A stretch of DNA of 64,000 nt from Floccularia luteovirens (GCA_009739215.1 VSJF01000006.1:186001-250000); one strand, 5' to 3'. Shown: positions 11,414 through 27,379, counted from the first letter of the stretch. Numbers and translations are program-made. The notes: a model not told the origin generated them from the sequence alone.

Positions 11414-13379
11414 ATGCCACCATCAATCGACAGCGACCATTACATCAAAGATAGCAGGCCTGGCTCGCCAGTGGTAGTCTCTCCCACAAATCAAGTGATT
11501 CCGGCACGCCCTCCTATTGTGTACAGCTCTGTGGGTGCTTTCTTCACTAGTGTTGGTGCAAGATGGAAGAGTCTCTGGACCCGTCGTTTTATTTTATCCC
11601 TCCTCGCTGGACAAGTTGTCTCGCTATGTATTACATGTACGAATGTCACAACCACCGAGTTGGTTATGAGGAACTGGACGTTGTCTACGACACAAGGATT
11701 CTTTTTGTGAGTATCCATTGTTATGTCAAGCGAGGATAACATACTCATTATCTCCACCTCAAGGTATTTCATGTTGTTCATTATCTATACACCTTACACG
11801 ATATACCAATGCAAGTTATGATTTTACTCAAAACAGCCCTGTCCACTTATCGTGCATATGGATCACAGATGGTTTCAAAGGATGGCTCAACCTAATTTAT
11901 AGAGATGGCTGGAAATGTATGATTCTCCCGTTGTACTCCTTTACGCTTAGCAACTTAACAATCGCACAGACTTCCTTCTTGCGGCTTGTGACGTGGAAGG
12001 AAACTTCCTCGTTGTCAAAGTGCGGAGTTCGGTTGTCAGGAAACAATCGCTAAACTAACCCATTCTGAAAACCTCAGGCATACCAATACACTGATCTACT
12101 CTCCTGCATGCTCCTTGACGCGTGTGTACAAAAATATCCTTATTAACAATGTCCTACTTAACCATGGCCCCTTTATCTACAGATGGGCTATCCCATGTTG
12201 CATGTTTTTCTCATGGGTCTATTTGCGGACAAAGTATCATTGGACACAACTTTTAGTGAGTTAATTTATTATTATAAATTAGAAACTCAAAAATAAATTG
12301 CAATATCTAACTTTGTACTTAATCGTAGGGTGTGTTCATTTGCATAGGAGGGCTTGGTATGCTTGTTGCCTCGGACCAGATCACGCAAAAGGACTGGCAA
12401 GCTGTGAGCCGAGGAAAGGGTGACGCTTTTATGATTGCTGGTGCAACTTTGTACGGATTGAGTATGTGACTGCCCTCGTAACTTTACTCGTGTAAAACTG
12501 ATTATTTTGGGTAGCTAATGCTACGGAGGAGTTTTTCGTTAGGAAACGTCCTTTATACGAGGTAGGATAGCTTAGCCCATGTTTTCGGTTATGCTGATTC
12601 GTCCAAGGTTGTTGGCCAACTAGGGATGTATGGTATCTTTATCAATGGTATCCAAGCAGCAGGGTTAGAATGGAAGGCCATGACGGAGGTAACATGGAAC
12701 GGGGCAACTAGTAAGTATCGATGCATACATATTTACCTGTATTTGAACTAATGACCTGTCAGTCGGCCTCCTTTGCGCTTATACAGCCGGTCGGTTGCTT
12801 TTATCAAATAATAGGTTGAATAGATCTTTTAACTTCTCTTTCTCGATAACTAGCGATGCTGATCTTGTACACTGTTGCACCTATGCTCTACCGCCTCGCC
12901 TCGTCTGCATACTTTAACCTCAGCCTACTCTCAAGTGACTTTTATGGTCTTCTCTTCGGTGAGCGCCACTTAATTCAAACATGAATTGAATGAATATTAA
13001 CTATGATTCCCCTTCCCCGTCAAAAGGTCTTTTCCTCTTCGTACGTTATCCAAACCCCTTCTCTTACACGTGATTATATTATTAAATCTCTTGAATATCA
13101 GCATTATCACCCATATTGGCTCTACTTTATCGCTTTTGCGGTGATCATAGCAGGTCTTATCACATACTTCTGGCACTCCACACGTAAGTACAATGCGCTT
13201 TCACATCACTAATCAATCAAACCCTAAAATTGATAACACTCTTTCTTTACTTGTTTATAGCTGAAGAACAGGGTATCCTTGATCCTAAAGCCCCTGCTTA
13301 TATTAAAAGGAAAAGAGGCGGACAACCAACTCTAGATGTGGAGAGCCCTGAAGGGGTTCCTAGTCTTGCAGTCCAATAA
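11414..13379 (+). CDS. SLC35F-type (DUF914) solute carrier, multi-pass transporter
   Basis: A member of the drug/metabolite transporter superfamily, close to human SLC35F1/F2, with about ten transmembrane segments. The N-terminus (about 45 residues) is hydrophilic. Family signatures seen after splicing are the CDVEGNFLVVKAYQYTDL block, the LLDAWAIPCC helix, GATLYGLTNATEEFFVRK, and NLSLLSSDFYGLLFGLFLFHY near the last helices. The C-terminus is a short cytosolic tail ending at TAA 13379. There are about eleven exons; the second intron (11811-11868) uses a GC donor. Every exon joins in frame. The substrate of this fungal clade is not known to me, and nucleotide sugar transport should not be assumed. 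Confidence 0.88.
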
Positions 13380-13720
13380 ATAAAGGAGTGGGGGGAGGAA
13401 AGTTTTTACCAAAGGATCCTCGTCATTTTGTATTTTTGTTGAAAGGTCGGTATGTTTGGGATCCAAATGTAATTTCAGGTTTTCCTTCGGCAAAGAACTG
13501 GCTTGTCATAATTAATCCATTGAATAAGCTACTTACATGCTTCTTTTCTGGCAATGCTCGGGTATTATATACTATAATACATGTAAGTTGAGAGGAGTGG
13601 TGAAGACTAGTCCGAAGAGTAAGATACAAGGAGTAAGATGCAAAGCAAAGTGACTATTAAAAAATAGAGGATGATCGAAGGTTTGTTGCTCCGTTATGGA
13701 TGAGTTTATGAATATGTTTT
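13380..13720. other. Convergent 3' intergenic region
   Basis: It separates the stop codons of two converging genes, the transporter (+) and the small membrane protein (-). It is AT-rich and presumably carries both polyadenylation regions. No gene was seen. Confidence 0.5.
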
Positions 13721-14273
13721 TTACACAATGTGACGTCTGCGCTCTTCTTCCCTTTTCTTTTCAGCTATTTTCTCTTGTTGTTCACGCTGAATTCGATATT
13801 CCACAAGTTTCTGCATAACAGGGCAGCATCAGTATAAAAAGCAATGGTAAGGAGGAAATTATGCAGATGCGATACTTACTGCTTTGAGTGCTACGGCTGT
13901 ATTAAGGACCTGATCAATCGTAACCTCCGAGATCTCAGTCATCTGCACAAAGATGAAGATATCAATACAAAAATCCGGATTTTCCAAAATGATACAGACA
14001 GACCTTTTCTGTTGCTTGTCGAGTGAGTTCACCTTCCATTTCCCACTTTAACCCATCTCCAAACGGACTGCTGTTATTGCTGTTATTATTATTGTTCCCC
14101 TCCCGGACTTCATCACCATTTGAAGGAGGCGCCTGTACACGATGGCGGATGCAGTGGCCAAAGGAGTGCCCATCGATCTCTTTACGTTTGATAAACCAAG
14201 TAGCCGCCAGACCGCCAAAAACAAACCAGAGGAATCGGCTAGGTCTGTGTTGGTAGTAAAATGGCGGCATCAT
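13721..14273 (-). CDS. Small single-pass membrane protein, unknown function
   Basis: Three exons starting MMPPFYYQHRPSRF at 14273 and ending RRRHIV-TAA at 13721. One hydrophobic segment near the N-terminus (about residues 13-26, FLWFVFGGLAATWF) is followed by basic residues, which suggests a membrane anchor. A run of Asn (GNNNNNSNNSS) comes next, then a short helix-rich region (TEISEVTIDQVLNTAVALKA) and a charged C-terminal coiled coil rich in Glu/Lys/Arg. Introns at about 13813-13879 and 13953-14008 have normal GT-AG ends. I do not recognise the family; the anchor plus coiled coil resembles small mitochondrial or ER tethering proteins, which is only a guess. Confidence 0.6.
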
Positions 14274-15585
14274 ACTGTGCCTGTAAAGATAGTAGTTGTG
14301 AATGGTGGATGATTGGTTTGTAGCTGTGGAAGCTGAGGTGATGTATTTGGGTTGAAAACATATCTTCAGTTATTTTATCTGTGTCTGATTGCTGTTGACG
14401 AATTGTATCGGCAGGGATGCCCGAGGTATTGAGGGAACGCGTGGATGGCGGGTTGCGCAGTTCCGACGCGCAGACGTTATGAGACGCCGAATTGGTTACG
14501 TGCTGTGGATGTCATCATCTGCAGCACACACTGCCGGCCGGTAAGCCGCGTTCCTCAAGTGCCGGAGATCATGTGATTATGAGCTCACATGGCGAAGAAA
14601 AATTAATTGATAAGCGAGAATGTATTTTAGTTTGTTTTTGGATCAATCTCTTGTTGTTCGGGTGTCTTTCAATTTCTCTAGATGCATTAGTGACTTTGTA
14701 GGCTGTGAACTTTGTTGACGCGTCTTCAAGGCATGGATCTTTTGGCAGCCTGCTCGACATCGGATGTTAGGAACCTGCTCAATACTTCGCTTAGGGGGCA
14801 CATCACCTAGTTCCTATTGATTGCGGGGAATGAATTTGACCGTTCCGGAGTATAATCGTGAAGGGATCATACAACACAATTATCAATCATTCGCAAGAGA
14901 ACTTCCATAAAACAACCGAAACGTATACTCATAATGAAATTGTTCGTGGATGTTGGAAAATTATCACACACTCTTCCAATATTCCATGGTGCACACAAGG
15001 ATTTCATGGTTGGAGAATTTTGGGTTAACTAAACTCCGAGAACAGGGAGGACCTAAGGCTATAGTGAACTTCATTTCGGTCGACGGCCCATGAGTCCGAT
15101 GCAGTACGTACTAGTGCATATGTATTGTGTGGGATAAAGGGAGCGTTAGCTTGAATGATAGGTGTTCTTCAGGGCGTAGCAACAAACTCGGACAATACCG
15201 CCAATCGCATATTCTTCATGTTGGTTACGGAAAATATACTGGATCGAAGACAAAGTTGATGGTTGGTTTGATTGATTGAAGAATGCTGCACAACTGCTAT
15301 AACCAATATAAAACATTGAATACAGCATGAACGTTGAGGTTGAACGTTGAACTATGGCATTTGATTTCATTATAATAATTAAGAGAGTTTTGGTTTCAAC
15401 TTGAGTCTGGGGCAGACAGAGTATGTGTCACTGGTGTTACTGTCACGTCTTTGAAGTCACTCAGCAGTGTTTGTCGCTGACCGCTTGGTTTCTTCTCTTC
15501 CGCCGTTGCTTTCATCGTCTTCTTCTCCCGTTAATCTTTTTGTCATCGTACTCGTCGACGGTATCACTGCCCTTGGGTTTCTACC
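14274..15585. other. 1.3-kb divergent intergenic region
   Basis: It lies between the start codons of the small membrane protein (-) and the LIM-RhoGAP gene (+). It presumably holds both promoters and a long pyrimidine-rich leader just before 15586 (cttctcttccgccgttgctt and similar). No gene was recognised. Confidence 0.45.
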
Positions 15586-18500
15586 ATGAGCAGGGAACAA
15601 GACCAACTACCAGATCCGCCGCCGTTGCATGGGACCCAACCCCTTCAGAACGGCTCCAATATCTATGGAATGTCACCCGATCTTGATCCATCCCGACAGC
15701 CTCAAAATCATCAGCATTTCTCTGATAATCCAAGGTTTTCCCAGACTACTTCGACACAGACTGGTGCTCGCGTTATGGACCGTTCTAATGGCCCTACGGG
15801 ATCACCTATTCTTGGTCCTTCGGATACCGATCGTAATCATACTACAAATTTTGCAAGCTCAAGTGCGCGCAGCGACGATACGAGTCACGGAAACACTTCC
15901 AATTCGACGTCTGGGGGTCTTTCTGTCTTGCAATGGCCCTCCTCTGGCTTCCTATCTACCGCCAGCAGCAGTCGTCCATCAACACCTGCAGCTTCTCAGA
16001 AATCCATGCCCCCTTCCTCTTCTGGTCACTCTGATGAGTCAAATAAACGTCTCAGCATCGACTCTTCTTCATCTCATCACTCTGAGTCCTCATTTCGCTC
16101 TGCCCCGGTCAAGGCACCACCATCTGCTTCGTCCGCATCGACCAATTTAGCCTTGTAAGTGCCGATCAATCTACATGAAGGTGTTCCAGCCTTCCCGACT
16201 CACATGATCTAAATTCATTATCTTAGGCCATGCTCTGCTTGTGGTAAACCCATGCAAGGACCCTTTGTCCGTGCTTTGGGAACAGTTTTTCATCTGAATT
16301 GCTTCAAGTGCTTGGTAATGTTCCTCTAATACAAGTCTCTTGGAGCTATTCCCTTATGTTGGTGCAATAGGACTGTGGAGACGTAGTTGCTTCGAAATTC
16401 TTTCCAATTGAAGGGATGGAAGGCAAACAACATCCTCTTTGCGAGCGGGACTACTTTCGTAGGCTGAACTTAATTTGCGCAAAGTGCGGTATGGCTCTGC
16501 GAGGAAGCTATATCACAGCATGCAGTACGTCCGACATTTCTATCAACCCCTGTCATATCATAACATTTCAAATCAGACAAAAAATTTCATGTTGAACATT
16601 TTACATGTTCACTTTGCACGACCCTTTTTGGCCCACAAGATTCCTATTATGAACATGATTCTGACGTTTATTGCCATTTTCATTATTCGACACGATTCGC
16701 AACAAAATGTGTGGGATGCAACAGTGCTATCCTCAAACAGTTCGTAGAAATCAATCGCAATATGAAGGACGAATGTTGGCATCCAGAGTGTTATATGATC
16801 AACAAGGTATGTTCTCTTTCATCCAAACCTATGGCTTTTAACAATCTCACGAATCTAAATGTATTTGTAGTTTTGGAACGTAAAGGTTGTTTCTAGAAGA
16901 CCGATAAGTTCAATATCATCAGAGGGTACCGATGAAGATCCAAGTTATGTTGCCGAGGAACAAAGAGAGACCCCTGCATCTCTGAAAGATAAGCAAGTTA
17001 AAATGGAACAACAGGTTTATCGGATATGGACGTGCGTATTTTTATGAGCCGAATTAACCGATTCAAATATAATAATACGACCCTTATAGTGTCCTGTCGG
17101 CTTTTGAGGAGTCAAGCGCTGCTTGTATTTCTGACATGCTGAGACAAGTTAGCAACGGTCAATATCTCGACGCTATCCGAATGGCCGAAAAATTTATTCT
17201 ACATGTGGAAGTCCTTTTTGGGACAATAGACGATCTAGAATTCCAGTTTGCGCGGCTCCATATGAAAGGTAGGCTCTTTTGTGCGTCTTCGTTAGCACAA
17301 CCTCCCTCAACAAACAAACTCGACAGGAATGTCCCATGTTCGAGAAGCCCGAATGTTGTGCAGGAAGACAGTTGAACTGTTCACACTCCTATCACATACC
17401 CAAGAAACAGGCGCCCGCAGGATGGGCATGACGCAAGAGCTTCTGGCACTGGTCACTGGATTGGCACATTATCTGAAGATCCTAATTCGAATAGCCTTAA
17501 CCGGCGCGCTAAAACTGGAGAGGGAGCAAAGTGTGCGAGAAGCTATGGCGTTGTTCCTGGACAAACTTCACCTGCTTGCAGTTCAGGGAGGAAATCCTGC
17601 CGCGAGAAGATTGATAAAAGGAGCTAATGGAGAGATAATGTCTCCATCTTCAAACAGTAATTATGGCACGCAGGGCGTGACCTATGGCTTTCGAAGTTTA
17701 GCCCCGGAGAATGCCGGCGAGTCCCCCTTCACTTTAAGAGACGGTTCCAATAAAGGTTCATCAACAAATCCACCCTCGGATCTCTGTGTCAAATGCGGTT
17801 TGACAGTGGAGGAAGAATGCGTAAGACTAGGCACATACCAGCGGTGGCATTCTACATGCGTGCATTGCTCGGTCTGCGGCAAAGCCGCTGCTGTGCCTAT
17901 TCAGAAAGATCAGTCACCGAAAAGCGGAGATGAGAAAGAGGGCAAGGAAGTAGCGCAACGCGAACAACCCAAGCTATCTTCGGCACGGCGACCACCGGCT
18001 AACGTTGGCATCTTCTTATATGATCCAGACTCAAAGAAAGAGACAACGTCATTTGGGGATGTTCCGTCTATTATTCTCTGTAATGATCACGCACACCCTG
18101 GCTGCAGGGGTGGGTTCCAGGCTGTGCAACGCTTGGAACAGTATGCATTCCTTCTTAATGTTGCTCTTCGACGATTGTATCTTCTCTTAAAGAAACAAGG
18201 TGTCGTACCACTCTCACCAGGCAAGCTTACTCTTTTTTTCGTCAAATATCTCTGTTGCTCATTCCTATCACTGTTCAGTTCCGACTACTCACGGGGATAT
18301 CAAGAGTTTTGCAGACTCTGATCCGTATCGTAACTCAGGGGATATTATGCGCATGAAAGTACATCTTGACCGTAAGCTTTCTGCAACAGCTCGTCTTGCT
18401 AAACGATCGACTGTCGTGGAAAGCCCTGCCGGGAGAAGCGTGCACCCTTCAGATGCGCGACAAGAGCCGCAAGTGTATCAGCCTGGAATCAATCAGGGCC

Positions 18501-20322
18501 AGGTACAATACAACCCACCATCACCACAACCAAATCAATACTCTCCCCCAACACCACATGCACGACCTAATCTTGGGAAGTTACCCCTTGATACAGCCCA
18601 GGTCATTCGACCTGCCTTCGCGAGGGGAAACACTGAAGTCATGATCGTGGACGACAGTGTGCCCAACTCACCTTCTGGAGCGGAAGATCAACGGCCTCCT
18701 GTGCATGATGATGGAATTACTCTTGCCGATATCCCACAATTAATGGAGGCTGCACAGGCGCGTGAGCAGCAGAGGTCATTACCGCGCGAGAGCTCAATTC
18801 CGTACATTGCGGAATTGAGTGCACTGGAGCTTGCGATTGTCAAACATTGTGCTGTTCTCGTTTTGACAAAGTCACCTCTGAAAGATCAATTGGACTTGGA
18901 CGAGCTCCTCGAGATGGTTGAAGCGAAGAAAAGTGGATTTTGGAATAAACTGTTCAAGGGTGACAAAAAGAATGTGAAGAAGAAAGGTCAGTTCACACGA
19001 CTTATATATAGTAACTTTATTCTTAAGAGATATTGATGAATTTTCAATCAGGAGTTTTCGGTGTACCTCTTGAACTTTTGGTTGAAAAAGAGGGTGTCGA
19101 TTCGCTGCTTGGAGCGACACGAGCTACACTACGAGTACCTAGTTTCATCGACGATGTCATTTCTGCTATGAGACAAATGGGTATGTTGTTTTTGTCTTTT
19201 CAGGGGGTTGATCTGATCTGTAAAAACAGATATGTCCGTCGAGGGAATCTTCCGCAAGAATGGCAATATCCGAAGATTGAAGGACCTTACAGAAGCTATT
19301 GATCGTGATCCTTCGTCCGTCGATCTCACGCAGGATAATCCAGTGCAATTGGCAGCTCTTCTCAAGAAATTCCTGAGAGAGATGCCAGATCCGTTGATGA
19401 CACATAAATTACATCGGTTGTTTGTTGCATCACAATGTGCGTTCTTAACTCTTCTTGTTGAGGTTATACCTTTGTGATCTAATTGATGGAATCAATGTAG
19501 CACTTCCACAAGATGAAGATCGGAAGAGGTATCTACACATGATATCGTTGATAATGCCGAAGAGTCATAGAGATACCATGGAGGTCTTATTTGTATTCCT
19601 GAAATGGGTGGCATCATTTGCCCATATGGATGCAGAAACGGGGAGCAAAATGGATTTAGGGAACTTTGGCAACTGTCATCTGCCCGAGTATCCTCACCGC
19701 TCGTGGTCGTGATGCTATGCGAGATGAGACATTTGGCGCACTGCGTGTTGTCACATCCCTACTTGAGAATCAAGACGAGTTTTTCAGCGTTCCTGGAGAG
19801 TTTTTGGCTATTCTTCGTGATCAAGAATACTTTGTGAATAGTTTGGACCTACCAGGGAAAGAGTTTATGAAAAAATGCGATACATATATGCGACTAAAGA
19901 ACGGAAATGGTCGACCAGCGCCTGCGACACCATATAACATTCCTAACGGGAACCAACCTCGATACCCGCTTAACTCACCACCTATTGACCGTCCTCAACC
20001 TGGTCCATCAGGGCAGCAGGATCGATCATTCAGACCTCATCCTGGTATGCCCCAACCGATCGAATCTTATACGCCCTCTGGTTCACCATCTACTTCCCAA
20101 CCACAGACGCAGATCATACAACGAAACCAGCAAATGGATGAATGGGCGGGTCCTTTGCCTCAACCCCAATACCCATTTAACCGTGGCCCTTCGCCTAGAC
20201 CGACGTCATCTGCTGCCGGTGGTGGTGGTCCTCCAAGACAGAGCACTGACCAACAGCCCCAAAACCAAAATGCATACAACTCAACACCGAATGGCTACTC
20301 AGCTGTACGACAGCGTACATGA
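15586..20322 (+). CDS. LIM-domain Rho GTPase-activating protein (Rga1/Rga2 type)
   Basis: A regulator of Cdc42/Rho polarity signalling that stimulates GTP hydrolysis. The N-terminus is long, disordered and Ser-rich. Three LIM modules follow: CSACGKPMQGPF...HLNCFKCLDC, CAKCGMALRGSYITAC...FTCSLC, and CVGCNSAILKQFVEI...CWHPECY. A helical middle region leads to a fourth LIM (CVKCGLTVEEE...CSVCGK...CNDHAHPGC). The C-terminal RhoGAP domain (about 19033-19850) has the arginine finger in SVEGIFRKNGNIRRL plus PVQLAALLKKFLREMPDPL. A Pro/Gln-rich tail ends at TGA 20322. About a dozen exons; the intron at 18221-18278 has a GC donor. One extra T at about 19666, inside the conserved MDLGNLATVICP motif, breaks the frame; I read it as a probable assembly error because both flanks are intact. 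Confidence 0.9.
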
Positions 20323-20739
20323 TGATCTTAAAGGATCTTGTTCCACACACACCCTCCCTCACTATGCGTTTTCTTCATCACTCATTCCAAGTATATATCC
20401 TATGACATCACTAACTGCATGATGTCCTTCGATACCTGGCCTGGTCGGCTTTACCGCTCCTTAATTATTTTTTTTTTCAGTCCGTCTACTATCCAAGCTT
20501 TCCTTCTTTTTTTCGATCTCCATTATCTGTAGTTTACGATTCCTCGCACGTACGCTTTCATTATATATATATAGGTAGTATGACATGGACGAAATTATTC
20601 GCGGTACTTACGATACCCTTACCTCATTGAAATGCAAAATCTGAACAATCAAAATTCCATATACTAGAGTGATATTAATATCATTTTAATGAGTACAGCG
20701 AATTTTGAGCATCCGTTTGTTGATTGTAAGCACATGGAC
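20323..20739. other. Convergent 3' intergenic region
   Basis: It separates the stop codons of the LIM-RhoGAP gene (+) and the F-box gene (-). It contains T-runs (for example 20466-20478) and a short tatatata stretch (about 20563-20572). No gene was recognised. Confidence 0.5.
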
Positions 20740-22191
20740 CTAGTAATACAGAGGGAACCAGGGGTTATCACACAAGTCCACAATATCTAGTTGTAACCCT
20801 TCTCTCTCCATCTCGAGGAATGCCTCTATACAGCTATAATCGCAAGAATCGGCTTTAGATACGGTTTTCATCTTGAATTCCCTAATCTGTATAACATCCT
20901 CAAATGGGACACCGTTCCACGACTTCCTCCACCTAAATTCCAACATTTCTCGTACTATGTCTGTTGAAAACGATCCACAGCCATTATAAACAAGGGTACG
21001 CAAACTCGGCAGTAGAAAGTCTCGATTTTTCGTGTGAATGGAAGGGTACATCCTCAAAAAGATTTCGTCAGACATGCTATGGCCAATGGCCTTAGTTTGG
21101 AATTTGAGTGTTTCAATTGCAGGAACCTGTTGTAGAAACTTGATCATATTGGATTCATCTGCCATGGTTTCGAAGCAAAGACCTCTGATTTCAAGGTGTG
21201 TAAGGCTGTTGGCGCACATCGAGCGAGTGACGAAGCGTTCGAGGACTTGTGAATCCATAAACAACCCTTCCCTGCGCATAAGTTGCACATATATGTCGAT
21301 TTGTAACCTTTGTAAAGATGGCGCAGTGAGCCTCTCCATGAATTTAAGATGACTTGTGGTGTCCCTAAAAAGTACATGTAGGTCTTGGAGGTGTGGCAGG
21401 ATCACGTTTTGCTCCTCAATTACTTGGTTGTGGTCAAAATCGGGCTCGCAATGGAGCCTTCGGAGGTTTTGTGCACGACTAAGCAGAGGCAGCAATTGCG
21501 GCAACGGCTGGAATTGACAACAACTAAGTTCGATGTACTCCAATTGGTGCCAGGGAATTATCTGTATGTCTGTTTTTGATAATTTACCTGGTAAAGCGAG
21601 ATATCGTAAACTGGGAGTATCTTCGAATGCAGAGAAGGAGAAATTGGATTCCTGGTCAAAGTAATCGCTTTCGATTTCTGCAGATCTGAGGTTGGGTGCT
21701 CTTCCAGCTGCAGCATCCAAGAGGCGCGTGAAGTATGGGTTGGGTAGAAAAGTGCTGATGTCACGCCACTGCTCTGCGCGCGCTACGAAGTGTTGAATAA
21801 CATGCTCGTACAAGGTGAGTTGCTCCTCGCTAATCTTATTTCCATCAAGCTTTACGGCCAGGATGTGTAGAGGAGCGTTTGCGGCCCTAACGAGCCACTC
21901 TTCCAAGAGAATGGTACGGGTACGCAACTCTTCAGTGTTATTGGTCTTTAAGCCAAAAAAAACATGTTGCCACAAGGAAGGATCCCCCCATGCAATTGAC
22001 CGCCACGTCCTGCAGACCGCACCAAGCCGTAATGTTTGGCCGCTGTCATGATATATATGTCGGAAAGAATTAGAGTGTGTGGTCCATGGGTATTTATAGT
22101 AGCTTGTGAATGCTTCACGGTCGAGTTGGAAGATGCGAGATATCAATTCTGGGGGTAACCGAGTGGCGGGATCGATGAAAGTGGTAGTCAT
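20740..22191 (-). CDS. F-box protein with leucine-rich C-terminal region
   Basis: A 483-residue protein in a single exon from the ATG at 22191. The N-terminus has an F-box-like motif typical of expanded agaricomycete families: RLPPELISRIFQLDREAF, then LRLGAVCRTWRSIAWGDPSLW. The rest carries Leu-rich segments (LRYLALPGKL, LEYIELSCCQF, LRRLHCEPDF, LTHLEIRGLCF) that resemble irregular LRRs for substrate recognition. By family logic it would join Skp1-Cul1 to form an SCF ubiquitin ligase; the substrate is unknown. Absence of introns, unlike all neighbours, is common for this fast-evolving family. Confidence 0.82.
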   Translation of the reverse strand: MTTTFIDPATRLPPELISRIFQLDREAFTSYYKYPWTTHSNSFRHIYHDSGQTLRLGAVCRTWRSIAWGDPSLWQHVFFGLKTNNTEELRTRTILLEEWLVRAANAPLHILAVKLDGNKISEEQLTLYEHVIQHFVARAEQWRDISTFLPNPYFTRLLDAAAGRAPNLRSAEIESDYFDQESNFSFSAFEDTPSLRYLALPGKLSKTDIQIIPWHQLEYIELSCCQFQPLPQLLPLLSRAQNLRRLHCEPDFDHNQVIEEQNVILPHLQDLHVLFRDTTSHLKFMERLTAPSLQRLQIDIYVQLMRREGLFMDSQVLERFVTRSMCANSLTHLEIRGLCFETMADESNMIKFLQQVPAIETLKFQTKAIGHSMSDEIFLRMYPSIHTKNRDFLLPSLRTLVYNGCGSFSTDIVREMLEFRWRKSWNGVPFEDVIQIREFKMKTVSKADSCDYSCIEAFLEMEREGLQLDIVDLCDNPWFPLYY

Positions 22192-22927
22192 CGTTTTAAG
22201 AGTGCTCTGCTAGGGAGAGATGTGAGACCATACGAGCATGCTTTAGCTAGGTCTTATAATCCGAAACACCAGGGTAACAAGACACAGCCCCAAATTTAGA
22301 ATCAAATTAATCCATCCCGTGGAGAGCGTTGTAAATTACTTAAAGATGGGATTTCCGTAACGCCGGGAAATATGAGTGTATATGGTCACCTAAGAATATA
22401 AAGAAAGGGCATATAGCACATGTGAAGAGTCGTATCACCCCCTTATATCCATCAGTTCTGTCCTGAACTATTGGATTACCTACTATTGCCCAAGTGACAT
22501 TGGCATAGGTGAGATTTGCATACAACCCTCAGGGATAGTTGACGGCTTTTAAGGAGTGGCCACCTGTTTCCGACTCGTGGGGGATTGGCCAAGAGCTTGG
22601 GGTAGTGATTCCATTCAAGGTGCGCTCGACATCAAAATGAAAACCAAGCTGTGTCCACCCGTACATCGAGGCCAGCTTGAAATAGAATTATCGTACCGCT
22701 GACTGGACAACCAACTGAACCTGTGAGTAAGAAAGCGGCGTTATTACAAACATCACGGTTCCTAGTTTAGGGCATTAGGAGTAAGGCCAGCATTGCTATA
22801 CGATACTTGAGTACTTAAGGAGTAAGTATGTTATATTTGTCAAGAACCTTGACAACAAACAACTGATTATGTCAGGACAAATCTGACTAACAGGAATTAA
22901 CTCAGTCACTTATCATTCTCACTAACG
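22192..22927. other. Divergent intergenic region between F-box gene (-) and NBP35 (+)
   Basis: 736 bp that presumably hold both promoters. No RNA gene or conserved frame was recognised. Confidence 0.45.
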
Positions 22928-24012
22928 ATGCTTGCAGTCCAATCTGCTTCAGCGGTTCCTGACCCCCTTTCAGTCCCCCTCAACGCACCGGAACACTGTC
23001 CCGTATGTTCTTCCAAATTATTGTATCCAGCTTCTTTGACAGAGTACTATTTTTATAGGGTACAGAATCGGAACTTGCTGGAAAGTCAGATGCATGTGCA
23101 GGTTGCGCAAATCAAGAAATATGTGCATCTGGCGTAACGAATCTTCCGGATCCAGCATTGCCGCTGATCAAACAACGAATGTCAACTGTGAAGCATAAGA
23201 TCCTCGTACTCTCTGGGAAGGGTGGTGTCGGAAAGTCTACGTTTGCTGCTCAGCTTGGATGGGCTTTTGCTGCGGATGAAGATACGCAGACTGGTATCAT
23301 GGATGTAGATATATGCGGTCCATCTATACCCACCATTCTAGGTATTGCATCCGAGCAAGTCCATTCGTCATCCTCTGGTTGGTCACCCGTATACGTTCAG
23401 GACAACTTGGGTGTAATGTCTGTCGGGTTCATGTTGCCTTCATCGGGTGATGCAGTTATGTGGCGTGGTCCTAAAAAGAATGGACTCATCTCTCAATTTC
23501 TCAAAGACGTTGACTGGGGTGATTTGGATTATCTCGTAGTCGACACTCCCCCTGGAACCTCGGATGAACATCTGAGTATAGTCCAATACCTCAAGGAAAG
23601 TGGTATCGATGGTGCTGTTCTTATCACGACCCCACAGGAGGTAGCTATACAAGATGTCCGGCGCGAGATTGATTTCTGTAGAAAGGTTGGCATCAGGGTT
23701 CTAGGATTAGTGGAAAACATGTCTGGATTCGTATGCCCAAACTGCAAGAATGAGTCCCAAATATTCAAGCCTACGACTGGAGGTGCCAAGAAGCTTGCAG
23801 AAGAGATGAATGTTGAGCTTTTAGGAGCTGTTCCTCTTGACCCGAGAATAGGGAAGACTGCAGATTATGGTGTCAGCTTTCTAGATGAATACCCAGACAG
23901 TCCTGCTTCGACCGCATATTTGGACATTATTGACAGTGCGTTAGCTTCTCTGCTCATAAAAGTTGCTTCTCTAACAAAAGGAACAGGGATTAAGGAACTC
24001 TTAGGCAACTAA
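22928..24012 (+). CDS. NBP35: Cytosolic Fe-S cluster assembly factor NBP35 (NUBP1)
   Basis: A scaffold P-loop NTPase of the cytosolic iron-sulfur assembly machinery, acting with Cfd1. Two exons with one intron near codon 25. The N-terminal four-cysteine ferredoxin-like motif is present (HCPGTESE... then [13 protein letters not shown]), which separates NBP35 from CFD1. Next are the deviant Walker [20 protein letters not shown], the MRP signature [10 protein letters not shown], switch motif [13 protein letters not shown], and the C-terminal bridging cysteines in [10 protein letters not shown]. Length and motif spacing fit the family. Ends at TAA 24012, converging on the MAP kinase gene with about 260 bp between stops. 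Confidence 0.95.
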
Positions 24013-24274
24013 TCACAATATATCATTTGTATCCATATCACCCATGCCCAACATTACATGGCTGTATCGATTATGTCTACTCAACCTGTATCCTTTCCTA
24101 TACTAAATAGAACCAGGGCTTCAAAAAGGCTAGCGTTTCCGAAATTGCATTAAAATTAGTTGTGCAGGTCCACCCAGTACACCAGTAGTCTCCATATGAT
24201 AATAGATAGCTAGTATCCTGTTATACATATAAACCAAATGCGGAAAACAGAAAGCAAGAAAGCATTATTATTTA

Positions 24275-26989
<2,715 letters not shown>

Positions 26990-27379
26990 GTCGTGGATGT
27001 GAAGGCCTGAGAAGGCAAGATATTAAGTATAGCCCAAGATGATAGAGCGTGTTCTTCGTGATGATTAGCCAGTTAAATGGAGATGCAGGTAAAATGGTGA
27101 TGGAGTCAGATATACGCCAGGTGCTGTGTTTACCGCTAAGGGTCCAGGTGAGGCAGCCACGTCGCCAGAAGCCGGCAAGAGAGGAAGTATGAATGTAATA
27201 CAAACGAAAAAGTTCAACGTTCAACGTTCAAGTCAAGAAGTCATTGCGCCAGGTAAAAAAGATGTTCGAATTGACGAGTACATTGATGGTCCGAAGTTCA
27301 TTTTCATCTTGATCAGATCTTTTATTTGCTTCCGACGACTCAATGAATATCATATCAATCTAACTACAATACTATAAAT
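26990..27379. other. Intergenic, MAP kinase promoter side
   Basis: 390 bp between the MAP kinase start (-) and the symplekin stop (-). It holds a direct repeat gttcaacgttcaa near 27220. No gene was seen. Confidence 0.45.
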
